From Corynebacterium sp. ACRPS (GTDB taxonomy: Bacteria; Actinomycetota; Actinomycetes; Mycobacteriales; Mycobacteriaceae), in contig NZ_JAKRMY010000005.1 of NCBI RefSeq assembly GCF_022346005.1, positions 78,759 to 142,758 of the forward strand: a DNA stretch of 64,000 nt. Reading direction: 5' to 3'. The notes below the pieces were generated by a model that was not told where the DNA came from, searched no databases, and saw nothing but the letters and a program-made list of their open reading frames with translations. Every line of letters starts with the position of its first letter. Positions within the stretch are counted from its first letter, which is position 1. Made by a program: the position numbers and the translations under genes. Positions 43,712 through 53,634 of this stretch are shown here, piece by piece.

Positions 43712-44850
43712 ATGGCCCACTCGAATACGGTCAGCATATAGGCCGAAAACCAGGCCCCGAAGAGCACCCAGGCACTCACGCTTGCCGATGCCCCCTTCTT
43801 GCCCACCCACGGCAGCAAGACCACCGCTGCGGGCAGTAAGAGGCGGGGGCGGGAGTGCATGATGCCATCGGAAAGCAGCACATTGGCCATCAGCACCGCG
43901 GCAAACAGCCAGGCAGGAAGCGGCAGGCGCCCCCAGGCCAGCAGCAGGCAGATGGGGGCGGCGATGATGACTGCGGCGCTGAGCAGATACCCACCATTCG
44001 TGGCGCTAGACAGCGTCTCCGCCACCCAGGACACCGTCGCCCGGCCGCCGTCGAAACCGGAATTCCAGTGCTTTTCCTGCAGGCCGAAGTACCCGCCGGC
44101 GCCGGATAAATGGCGATTGGCCCACCAGATATAGCCGGCTAAGGGCAGCGCCGATACCGCCACGCTCAGCCAGGCCCACCAGGTGCGCCGCGCCTTGAAG
44201 AGCACCATGAGCGCGAAGACCACGATGAGATCCACCGCGGTGAGGCGGACGAAGGAGGCAAGGAAAATGAGCACCCCAGCCGCGATCCAGCGCTTATCAT
44301 GCAACATCACCACGGCCCAGATCGCGAGCGCGCCGAAGAGCGCCTCCGTATAGGGCATGACAAAAACGATGCTCATAGGCGCGCTGGTGACCACCGTCGC
44401 GCCGAGCACCTGGCCGCGCGTGCCCAGCCCCATCTGCCTAGCCAGCGCCATAACGCCCGCCGCCAAGGCGATGGTGAAAAAGAGGTTGAGGACCATTGCC
44501 GTGCCCGCAATATCCGCGCCCAGCAGGTTACTGACCGCCCGCACCGCCAGTGGGAAGCCGGGAAAGAACGCGAGGGCGGTTTCCCCGCCATAGCCCGCGC
44601 GGGCGATGTCGACATAGTAGTGGGCGTCCCATTTATTCAGCAGCCCCCAGAGGGAATCGCCCTGCGCCGCGGCCAGCGCCGCGAGCACGCTGAGGCGAAT
44701 CGCCGTTCCCGCAACCGCCACCAGTGCAGCATAAAACCAGCAGCGCAGCGCGGGCGCGGCTGCGGGGCGGCGGGTGGTAGGAACAGTAGGCACATCAGCA
44801 TGGTACGCCACGCGCCCGGGTGTCCCGCTGAATGAAATATGTTGCCACAC
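43708..44850 (-). CDS. PIG-V/Gpi18-like polyprenol-dependent mannosyltransferase-type membrane protein
   Basis: 380 residues from a GTG at 44850 with AGAGGA seven bases upstream. Ten or so hydrophobic segments, with WDAHYYVDIARAGYGG, FFPGFPLAVRAV and PYTEALFGALAIW near the N-terminus; these match the lumenal or periplasmic loop motifs of the PIG-V (Gpi18) glycosyltransferase family of GT-C fold. In actinobacteria such proteins use polyprenyl-phosphate sugars for lipoglycan or protein glycosylation. Acceptor unknown. The 5' end lies close to the leuA leader on the opposite strand. Confidence 0.78.
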   Translation of the reverse strand: MWQHISFSGTPGRVAYHADVPTVPTTRRPAAAPALRCWFYAALVAVAGTAIRLSVLAALAAAQGDSLWGLLNKWDAHYYVDIARAGYGGETALAFFPGFPLAVRAVSNLLGADIAGTAMVLNLFFTIALAAGVMALARQMGLGTRGQVLGATVVTSAPMSIVFVMPYTEALFGALAIWAVVMLHDKRWIAAGVLIFLASFVRLTAVDLIVVFALMVLFKARRTWWAWLSVAVSALPLAGYIWWANRHLSGAGGYFGLQEKHWNSGFDGGRATVSWVAETLSSATNGGYLLSAAVIIAAPICLLLAWGRLPLPAWLFAAVLMANVLLSDGIMHSRPRLLLPAAVVLLPWVGKKGASASVSAWVLFGAWFSAYMLTVFEWAI

Positions 44851-44877
44851 CGTGAGATCCTCTGTAGTGTGACCGGT

Positions 44878-44931
44878 ATGACATTGCGGAACGACCTACT
44901 CCTTATCTGCCGCGGCGGGATTTCGGCCTGA
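44878..44931 (+). CDS. leuL: leuA leader peptide
   Basis: A 17-codon frame reads MTLRNDLLLICRGGISA. It has a run of three Leu codons (CTA CTC CTT) and another Leu upstream, followed by the CRGG segment common to actinobacterial leuA leaders. A stem-loop starts 5 bases after its stop and the leuA ATG is about 97 bp on. The layout fits leucine-responsive attenuation: when charged tRNA-Leu is scarce, the ribosome stalls on the Leu run. Confidence 0.85.
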   Translation: MTLRNDLLLICRGGISA

Positions 44932-44935
44932 ACCT

Positions 44936-46845
<1,910 letters not shown>

Positions 46846-46879
46846 CGCGGGCGCGGCCGGGCATGGTAGAAGATCGACT

Positions 46880-47662
46880 ATGCCTTCTTCTACCTACCTC
46901 ATCCCCCACCGCGGCCTCGGCGCGGTGCAGACCTTGCCCATTCACGGCGCATCGGTGAAGGGCACGGAGGAATTTACCGTCACCCTGGCTCCCAGCCAGG
47001 AGGGCGGTTTAAGCGTGGAAGCACAGGGCCAGATCGGCACCATCAGCGCCGCGGACCGCGCGGAATACCCTGAGATCGACCTGCTTTTCCGCGCCGGTCT
47101 CACCCCGGCCGCCACGGCCCAGCCGCATGCCGATGGCCACGTCACCCTCCTGCTTCCCCGCCCCGGGCTCTGCCTGCCGGCGAATAATCCGCCCGGCGGG
47201 CCCTATACGATGCTGGGCTACGCCCCGCCCATCGATATCACCGATCTCCCCGCGGATCTCGATATCCCTGCCCAAGCCCGGATGCACGTGCTGGTCAACC
47301 TGGTGCCTTCTACCGACGCCGTCGATGTCTTCTTCGGCCCCACATTCCTCACCACCCTATCCCCGGGCCCCTCGCTGCCCCCGCTTGCCGATGCCCCCAT
47401 CCTCGCCCACGCCTACCATGCCCCGCGCGGCAACGATCGCGTGCTGAGTATCTACGCCGGCGATCCGCGGCCCGCTTCCAACGAGGATTCCGTGGCCGTT
47501 GCCACCCCGACCACGCAGGCGGCGACCGAGACCTTCGAAACCAGCAGCTTTCGCGCCGTAACGGCTACCCCGGAACCCACGCGCCACACTGGGTGGTGGG
47601 TCACGGCCATAGCCGTGGTCGCCGTCGTGGCGCTGGTGACCGTACTCATCGTCGCGGTTTAG
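46880..47662 (+). CDS. Hypothetical protein with C-terminal membrane anchor
   Basis: 260 residues with no recognised domain. The first 200 residues look like an all-beta soluble domain (FTVTLAPSQEGGLSVEAQGQ, ARMHVLVNLVPSTDAVDVFF); then a Thr/Ala/Pro-rich stretch and one C-terminal helix (WWVTAIAVVAVVALVTVLIVAV minus its ends). No signal peptide is present at the N-terminus, so a tail-anchored cytosolic domain is likely. It lies between leuA and the DnaQ-like gene and is not overlapping either. Confidence 0.65.
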   Translation: MPSSTYLIPHRGLGAVQTLPIHGASVKGTEEFTVTLAPSQEGGLSVEAQGQIGTISAADRAEYPEIDLLFRAGLTPAATAQPHADGHVTLLLPRPGLCLPANNPPGGPYTMLGYAPPIDITDLPADLDIPAQARMHVLVNLVPSTDAVDVFFGPTFLTTLSPGPSLPPLADAPILAHAYHAPRGNDRVLSIYAGDPRPASNEDSVAVATPTTQAATETFETSSFRAVTATPEPTRHTGWWVTAIAVVAVVALVTVLIVAV

Positions 47663-47746
47663 TTTCCACTAAACCGGATTAGGCACCGAAAAGGCACGGC
47701 GCGCCCTGTCCCGCCACAGGAATTCCGGGATACTAGACTAAGGTTG

Positions 47747-49198
47747 ATGAATAACACACCTGGCCCCTCCCCACGGTCGCCGCAGGCTCCCTCGCCGGCG
47801 ACTATGGCGTCCCAGCATGCGGCTAGGACCCACGCCCAGGCGTCCCCTCACTCCGCAGCCGACTCCGCCAATCCTGACGCCGACCCCGCGCAGCCGGGCC
47901 CGCGCCGGTCTCGGCCGCGCCGCGCCGTCCGCCCCTCCGGCGGGCCGGCGAAGCCGAAAACCCCGGCCGATACAGCTGCTTCGGCCGCTCCAAGCCCCAC
48001 AGCATCCGAGGCCTCCGCATCCAGCGCGGACAGCGCGCCGCAAAAGCAGCCGGACAAAACCGAGACCGTCACCAAGCACCCCTACGTGGCCCTCACGCTG
48101 CAGACCACGGGCATCCACCCCTCGACCGGGCGCATCGTCACCATCGATGCGGTGGCCTTTGATAATGCCGGCGATATTGGCCAGCGCTTCCACGCCGTGC
48201 TCAAGCCGGATATCGACGCCGGCCCGCACCACCTCCACGGGCTGACCGTCGCGGATATCGAGCAGGCACCGGCCTTTAGCAGAGTCCTCAAGTCGCTGGA
48301 TAAGCTTATCGATGGCCGCACCCTCGTCGTCCACGATATCCCCTATACCTGGGGCTTTATCGTCGCCGAGGCCCGCCGCGCGATGATGACCGCCGCCCGC
48401 CAAAACCGCGCGCGCAACCGCGGGCGCAATAAGGGCAAGCGGCGCCGCCAGAAGGTGGGCCACATGCCCGCGCCCGTGCGCATCATCGATACCTTGGCCA
48501 CCTCGTATGCGCAGGGGGTGCGGTCGAATGATGTGCGGCTGAGGGGCGTCGCTAAGCAGAATGGCCTGGATGCCGATCCAAAGGCAACAGTGGAACGCGC
48601 CCGCCGCCCGGAGCAGGAGACCTCGCGCGAGGAGACGGAGCTGCTCATCCAGCTCTACCAGCACCAGCAGCGCGGCCCGGTGCGCAGCTATGCCCCGGAC
48701 GAGGTCCGCGCCGACCGCTTTGGCCTACAGCGCTCGCACGTGCGCGTCGATGCCGCCGAAGCTCCCGTGCAGCACCACAACCCCGGCAAGTACGAGCCCG
48801 GCAAGGAACTGCGCCGCGGCATGGAAATCGTCGTGGCCCCCGAAATCCTGGAGGACCCGGATACCATCATCTCCGCCCTCATGCGCGAGGAGCTGAACTA
48901 TTCGGAAAAGCTCACCCGCGAGGCATCGCTTGTCGTGTGCAACGTCACCACGGATCTCGTGGGCAAGGCCATGCACGCCCAGCGCAAGGGCATCCCGCTG
49001 ATGTCTGATGCCGCGTTTCTCGATGCCCTCACCCGCATCGAAGACCCCACTACCGCCCAGCCGCCGGCGCGGCGCCAGCCCCCGCAAAAGAGCGGCGGAA
49101 ATAACCAGAGCAAGAGCCAGAAACGGCGGCGCAGGCGCGGCGGGCGCGGCCGGGGCCGGCGAAATTCTGGCGGCTCGGCGCCCAAGAACAACGCCTAG
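47747..49198 (+). CDS. DnaQ-like (DEDDh fold) protein lacking the catalytic acids, with BRCT-like domain
   Basis: 483 residues from the ATG at 47747. A Pro/Ala-rich disordered N-terminus (about 110 residues) is followed by an RNase H-like exonuclease fold starting YVALTLQTTGIHPSTGRI. In active exonucleases this reads D-x-E-T-T-G; here the acids are Thr and Gln. The Exo II segment LVVHDIPYTWGFIVAE has no Asp at the usual HNxxFD place. The C-terminal part (GMEIVVAPEILEDPDTIISA, LVVCNVTTDLVGKAMHAQRK) looks like a BRCT-type domain, and the end is a basic Arg/Gly tail. It occupies the place of the C. glutamicum dnaQ-like gene. I infer a non-catalytic, DNA-binding role. Confidence 0.72.
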   Translation: MNNTPGPSPRSPQAPSPATMASQHAARTHAQASPHSAADSANPDADPAQPGPRRSRPRRAVRPSGGPAKPKTPADTAASAAPSPTASEASASSADSAPQKQPDKTETVTKHPYVALTLQTTGIHPSTGRIVTIDAVAFDNAGDIGQRFHAVLKPDIDAGPHHLHGLTVADIEQAPAFSRVLKSLDKLIDGRTLVVHDIPYTWGFIVAEARRAMMTAARQNRARNRGRNKGKRRRQKVGHMPAPVRIIDTLATSYAQGVRSNDVRLRGVAKQNGLDADPKATVERARRPEQETSREETELLIQLYQHQQRGPVRSYAPDEVRADRFGLQRSHVRVDAAEAPVQHHNPGKYEPGKELRRGMEIVVAPEILEDPDTIISALMREELNYSEKLTREASLVVCNVTTDLVGKAMHAQRKGIPLMSDAAFLDALTRIEDPTTAQPPARRQPPQKSGGNNQSKSQKRRRRRGGRGRGRRNSGGSAPKNNA

Positions 49199-49225
49199 GC
49201 CACTTCCCCGGCTACCCTAGAGGGC

Positions 49226-50503
49226 ATGAGTTTTTCAGTCCCGGGTGCCTTTAAGAAGTTGCGCACCACCGCCGCGACATCCGCCGCGAAGCTGGCCACC
49301 ACCGCTTCCCGCGCCACCGGCCGGGGCGCCGGCGGAATGATCGGCGGCCTTATCGCCAATGCCATTGATCCCTCCATCATGACCAACCTCGGCGGCGGGC
49401 GCCCAGCCGTGCTGGTCACCGGCACCAACGGCAAGTCCACCACCACCCGCATGCTCGCCGCCGCGGTCCGCGCCGAGCACCGCGTCGCCACCAACGACGG
49501 CGGCGATAACATGGACGCCGGCATCATCTCCGCGCTCATGGCGGGCAAGGACGCCTCGCACCTGGTCCTCGAGGTCGACGAGCTGCACGTGCCGCACGTT
49601 GCCGATAACCTCAACCCGCAGGCGCTCGTCCTGCTCAACCTCACCCGCGATCAGCTCGACCGCGTCGGCGAGATCAACAAGATCGAGCGCGCCCTCCGCG
49701 GCGCCGTGGAGGCCCACCCGGACATGCTGGTCATCGCCAATTGCGATGACGTGCTCATGACCTCGGTGGCCTATGACGCCAAGAACGTCATTTGGGTCTC
49801 CGCCGGCGCCGGCTGGCTCGGCGATTCCGTCACCTGCCCGCGCACCGGCGGCCACGTCGTGCGCACCGAGGATGACTGGTACGCGGTCAAGCCGCTTGCC
49901 GATGGCCGCGAGTTCCGCCGCCCGCAGCCGACGTGGGGCATCGACAAGCATGGCGTTATCACCCCCACCGCGAAGCGCCCGCTCAACCTCGCGCTGCCGG
50001 GCCGCGCCAATCGCGGTAACGCGGCACAGGCCATCGCCGCGGCCGTCGAGGGCTTCGGCGTGGACTTGGACCGCGCTATTGCCGCGGCGGAAAGCATCGA
50101 TGACGTCGCCGGCCGGTATTCCACCATCCACTGGAAGGGCCGCGAGATTCGCCTGCTGTTGGCCAAGAACCCCGCCGGCTGGCAAGAGGCCCTGTCCATG
50201 GTGGACCGCAGCGCCGATGGGTTGGTCATCGCCACCAACGGGCAGGTTGCCGATGGCATCGACATGTCCTGGCTCTGGGACGTGAAATTCGAGGGCTTTA
50301 ACGGGCTCAGCGTCAAGGCCGCCGGCGAGCGCGGCACCGACCTTGCCGTCCGCCTCGTCTACGCGGATATCACCCACGAGCTCATCCCGGACCCCATGGA
50401 TGCGCTCGCCGCCTGCCCCGAGGGCCGCATCGAGGTCCTTGCCAATTACACCGCCTTCCGCGATCTGAAAAAGGCCCTGTCCAAGGAGGCTAATAATGCT
50501 TAA
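49226..50503 (+). CDS. murT: Lipid II isoglutaminyl synthase, MurT subunit
   Basis: 425 residues. Mur-ligase family: GTNGKSTTTRML is the P-loop; LNLTRDQLDRVGE the conserved central motif; the C-terminal domain carries ADGIDMSWLWDVKFEG and AVRLVYADI typical of MurT. It activates the gamma-carboxyl group of D-iso-glutamate in lipid II with ATP. GatD, encoded next and overlapping by 8 bp, supplies ammonia from glutamine. The pair amidates peptidoglycan stem peptides, essential in many Gram-positives. Confidence 0.93.
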   Translation: MSFSVPGAFKKLRTTAATSAAKLATTASRATGRGAGGMIGGLIANAIDPSIMTNLGGGRPAVLVTGTNGKSTTTRMLAAAVRAEHRVATNDGGDNMDAGIISALMAGKDASHLVLEVDELHVPHVADNLNPQALVLLNLTRDQLDRVGEINKIERALRGAVEAHPDMLVIANCDDVLMTSVAYDAKNVIWVSAGAGWLGDSVTCPRTGGHVVRTEDDWYAVKPLADGREFRRPQPTWGIDKHGVITPTAKRPLNLALPGRANRGNAAQAIAAAVEGFGVDLDRAIAAAESIDDVAGRYSTIHWKGREIRLLLAKNPAGWQEALSMVDRSADGLVIATNGQVADGIDMSWLWDVKFEGFNGLSVKAAGERGTDLAVRLVYADITHELIPDPMDALAACPEGRIEVLANYTAFRDLKKALSKEANNA

Positions 50504-51269
50504 TATCGGCCTAGTGCTTCCCGATGTCCTCGGCACCTACGGCGATGACGGCAACGCCCTCGTGCTGCGCCAGCGCGCCCGCATGCGCGGCCTCGACGCC
50601 GAGATCCACCCCATCCGGCTGGGCGAGCCGGTGCCCGAAACGCTGGATATTTATACTATCGGCGGCGGCGAAGACACCGCACAGATTCTTGCCGCAGAAC
50701 ACCTCATTGCCGATGGCGGGCTGACCCGCGCCGCCACCGCTGGCCGCCCCATCTTGGCCATTTGCGCCGGCTTGCAGGTCCTCGGCGAATCCTTCCGCGC
50801 TTCCGGCCGGGTTATCGATGGCGTCGGGCTTATCGATGCCACCACCGCCGGCATGCAAGACCGCGCCATCGGCGAGGTATCCTCCACCCCTACCGGCGCC
50901 GGCGTGACCGCAGACCTCACCGAGCCGCTCACCGGCTTCGAAAACCACTTAGGCGCGACCATCCTCGGCCCATCCGCCCAACCGCTGGGAACCCTCACCC
51001 GCGGAAACGGCAACGCCGACCAAGCCGCCACCGCGGATCTCGCCGACGGCTCCAGCCAGCGCACCTACGAAGGCGCCGTGCAGGGCAGCGTCATCGCCAC
51101 CTATATGCACGGCCCGGCGCTTGCCCGCAACCCGCAGCTCGCGGATCTGCTCCTCGCCCAAGCCATGGGCGTCTCGCTCGCGGATCTCGATCCGCTGGAC
51201 ATTCCCGCGGTCGACCGCCTGCGCACCGAGCGCTTCAACGCCGCCGAGCCGCCGCGCTCCCAGCGCTAA
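50496..51269 (+). CDS. gatD: Lipid II isoglutaminyl synthase, GatD glutaminase subunit
   Basis: 257 residues, a CobB/CobQ-like class I glutamine amidotransferase. The catalytic Cys is Cys90 in ILAICAGLQVLGE and the His is in IATYMHGPALARNP. The start lies 8 bp inside the murT reading frame, suggesting coupled translation and 1:1 stoichiometry. The last 30 residues are a variable tail. Followed by a nested inverted repeat with two DnaA boxes. Confidence 0.93.
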   Translation: MLNIGLVLPDVLGTYGDDGNALVLRQRARMRGLDAEIHPIRLGEPVPETLDIYTIGGGEDTAQILAAEHLIADGGLTRAATAGRPILAICAGLQVLGESFRASGRVIDGVGLIDATTAGMQDRAIGEVSSTPTGAGVTADLTEPLTGFENHLGATILGPSAQPLGTLTRGNGNADQAATADLADGSSQRTYEGAVQGSVIATYMHGPALARNPQLADLLLAQAMGVSLADLDPLDIPAVDRLRTERFNAAEPPRSQR

Positions 51270-51271
51270 AT

Positions 51272-51341
51272 CTGTGGATAACTTCCCCAATTCGCGGCCT
51301 TCACAACCAAAAAGAGCCGAATTGAGCCAAGTTATCCACAG
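51272..51341. promoter_or_regulatory. Nested inverted repeat with two DnaA-box sequences
   Basis: CTGTGGATAACTT (51272-51284) and AAGTTATCCACAG (51329-51341) form a perfect 13-bp inverted repeat, each holding an exact DnaA box (TTATCCACA). A second inner repeat, CAATTCG (51288-51294) and CGAATTG (51318-51324), fits inside. It can serve as terminator for gatD or as a DnaA-binding site. Confidence 0.6.
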
Positions 51342-51393
51342 GCTGGCCGCGGTCGCCTTGTAGCTCCCCGGCCCCAACCCTAGGCTGCGGGGC

Positions 51394-52476
51394 ATGACGT
51401 TATTGGAGCAGCTGGGGGACATCGCCAAGCGCGGCGTAGACCTGATCGAAGAGGCCTACGCCGCCGCTGACCTGCCCCTGCCTGCGGACCAAGCGCGCGA
51501 GCTGCGCCGCACCGCCGAGGCTTTCCTCGCGCCCACAAGCCACTCGCGCTATCAACGCCGCGCCCTTGCCGCCGCGCGCCGCAACCAGCACAGTCTGGCC
51601 ACGCTCGCGCTCATCGCGCGCCGCTCCCGGCGGGTGAAGAATCCCACCGAGCGCTGGCGCTTCCGCGAAACCCTGTGTGCTACCGCCGGGACCACCGCCG
51701 AAGTGTCCCGGGCCGCCACCCGCCTGCTGCGCGAAATCGCCCCGCCGCCCGAGCGCGAAGACGGCGGGCGCCGCATCCTGCACGGCGAGAAAACCACGCT
51801 GAGCTTTACCGGCCCCGCCGCCGAAATGGCCGATATCTGGGCCACCGCGAAGGATAATCCCCTCGCCTGGCTCACCGGTTCCCGCGCCGTCGCGCCGGCC
51901 AGCGTGACCACCAATGTCATCATCGAGCTGCCGGATTACCTGAAAGTTCTGCGCGGCGAGGGCTCCGAAGTCCGCCTCGCCATGACTAACGGTGCCACCA
52001 TCACTGGCGCCGACCTCATCCGCCGCACGCTCGCCGGCGCCGGCCTTTTCACCCTCATCCACCCCGAAGAAGGCCCCGTCAATCTCTACCGCGCCCGCCA
52101 CGCCTCCGCCAAGCAGCGCCGCATGCTCGAGGCCGAAGGCGCGCGCTGCGCGTGGCCCGCTTGCCGACGTCCCGCCGCCGAATGCCAAGCCCACCACATC
52201 TTCGAATATGCCCGCGGTGGCCACACCCATCCGGCGAATATGTGCCTCTTGTGTCCATACCACAATTCCATCAACGGCCTTCCGGGGCGCGGGCGGATGG
52301 CGCGCATCAACGGGCGCATCGCCTGGCTGCCGCCGCATCCTCGCCACGCGAATCAACCAGCCGCCCCGCCGAATTCAGCGTCACCGCCGCACTCTGCCTC
52401 GCCGCCGGAGCCGAATTCGCCTCCCCCAGTCTTCACTGGCCGCGCCCCACGCGGGCCAACCGCCGACGTGCCCTAA
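51394..52476 (+). CDS. HNH-endonuclease-domain protein (DUF222-type context)
   Basis: 360 residues. The N-terminal 220 residues are helical. The C-terminal HNH domain shows CAWPACRRPAAECQAHHIFEY followed by HPANMCLLCPYHN, with metal-binding cysteines and the H-N-H residues. The final 60 residues are Pro/Ser rich and disordered (PPNSASPPHSASPPEPNSPP). Such DUF222/HNH proteins are abundant in actinobacteria, often multi-copy and of unknown role. It converges on recR with 4 bp between stops. Confidence 0.8.
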   Translation: MTLLEQLGDIAKRGVDLIEEAYAAADLPLPADQARELRRTAEAFLAPTSHSRYQRRALAAARRNQHSLATLALIARRSRRVKNPTERWRFRETLCATAGTTAEVSRAATRLLREIAPPPEREDGGRRILHGEKTTLSFTGPAAEMADIWATAKDNPLAWLTGSRAVAPASVTTNVIIELPDYLKVLRGEGSEVRLAMTNGATITGADLIRRTLAGAGLFTLIHPEEGPVNLYRARHASAKQRRMLEAEGARCAWPACRRPAAECQAHHIFEYARGGHTHPANMCLLCPYHNSINGLPGRGRMARINGRIAWLPPHPRHANQPAAPPNSASPPHSASPPEPNSPPPVFTGRAPRGPTADVP

Positions 52477-52480
52477 ACGC

Positions 52481-53137
52481 CTAAATGGTCAAGCGCCCCG
52501 AAAGCGCACGGGACAAGGTCAGCTCGTCCACGAACTCCAAATCGCCTCCGAGCGGCATGCCGGAGGCCAATCTGGTGATCTTTAAATCGGGAAAGTCCCG
52601 CAATAACCGCACCAGGTACGCCGCGGTGGCCTCGCCCTCCGTATTTGGATCGGTGGCGAGGATGACTTCGCGGATGGTGGGGGTGTCGTCGTAAAGCGGG
52701 ACCTCTGGCGTGGAATCCGCCAACTCCCTATCCGGTAGCACCCCGCCGAGGCGCTGGAGGAGCGTGGAAATATTCAAATCCTTCGGCCCAACATTGGCCA
52801 GCGGATCCAGCGCACCGCCGAGCACGTGGTAGCGGCCCTCGTACTCACCCGTGCGCTCGATAACCTGGATGTCCTTCGGCTCCTCCACGACGCAAATGGT
52901 GGAGGCGTCGCGCTGCGAATTGATGCAAATCCGGCAGACGTCCTCGCGCGAAATATTGCAACAAATGCGGCAAAAAGTAACGCCGTCCCGCACCCCGCCT
53001 AAGGCATTTTGCAGGCGCTCAATATCCTCCGGTTCCATGTGCAACACATGAAACGCGATACGCTGCGCCGACTTCGGGCCGATGCCCGGCAGGCGCGAAA
53101 ACTCATCAATGAGGTCCTGCAGAGGTCCTTCAAACAC
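52481..53137 (-). CDS. recR: Recombination mediator RecR
   Basis: 218 residues from the GTG at 53137 ([13 protein letters not shown]), with GGGAG 5 bases upstream; the frame can be extended by four residues. Visible are the helix-hairpin-helix [12 protein letters not shown], zinc cysteines [17 protein letters not shown], and the TOPRIM motif ([14 protein letters not shown]). It loads RecA at gaps with RecO/RecF. It is the third gene of the dnaX-ybaB-recR run. Confidence 0.97.
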   Translation of the reverse strand: MFEGPLQDLIDEFSRLPGIGPKSAQRIAFHVLHMEPEDIERLQNALGGVRDGVTFCRICCNISREDVCRICINSQRDASTICVVEEPKDIQVIERTGEYEGRYHVLGGALDPLANVGPKDLNISTLLQRLGGVLPDRELADSTPEVPLYDDTPTIREVILATDPNTEGEATAAYLVRLLRDFPDLKITRLASGMPLGGDLEFVDELTLSRALSGRLTI

Positions 53138-53209
53138 CACAACTCCCAAAATTACGTCAAGGCCGCGGCCCCACTATCGGGACAACGGCCTTTTTAGAAT
53201 ATCGCGCAG

Positions 53210-53578
53210 CTAGAAATTGCCGCCGAACATGTCATCCATCGACGGTCCACCCTGGCCGCCCATGCCCTGCGAGAGGGGACCAATCTTTTCCTGTGCCAGC
53301 TTGCCCGCAGCGGCGTGGGCATCCTTAAACGCGCCCATGACCAGGTCTTGCAGCGTGTCGATGTCCTCAGGATCAACCACAGACTTATCAATCTGCAGGT
53401 CTACTAGCTCGGCGCCGCCGGTCATGGTCACCTTAACCAGGCCATTGCCCGCGCTGCCCTCAACGTTGGTAGCCAGGATCTCTTCCTGCGCCTTCTGCAG
53501 CTCGGCCTGCACCTGCGCGGCCTGCGCGATGAGGTCGTTCATGTCATTGGGTTGTGGGGTGGAATCTTGTTCAGCCAT
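53210..53578 (-). CDS. YbaB/EbfC nucleoid-associated protein
   Basis: 122 residues. QAAQVQAELQKAQEEILATN and the beta-strand segment GNGLVKVTMTGGAELVDLQI are the family core. The C-terminal tail is Gly/Asp-rich (QGMGGQGGPSMDDMFGGNF). It binds DNA as a dimer, and the dnaX-ybaB-recR order is conserved in bacteria. The gap of 56 bp to dnaX and 72 bp to recR suggests one operon. Confidence 0.95.
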   Translation of the reverse strand: MAEQDSTPQPNDMNDLIAQAAQVQAELQKAQEEILATNVEGSAGNGLVKVTMTGGAELVDLQIDKSVVDPEDIDTLQDLVMGAFKDAHAAAGKLAQEKIGPLSQGMGGQGGPSMDDMFGGNF

Positions 53579-53634
53579 AGCTTTCGTCCTTTCTCAATAG
53601 CTTTGCTACCGCCCGAGTCTACCGTGCCACAGTC

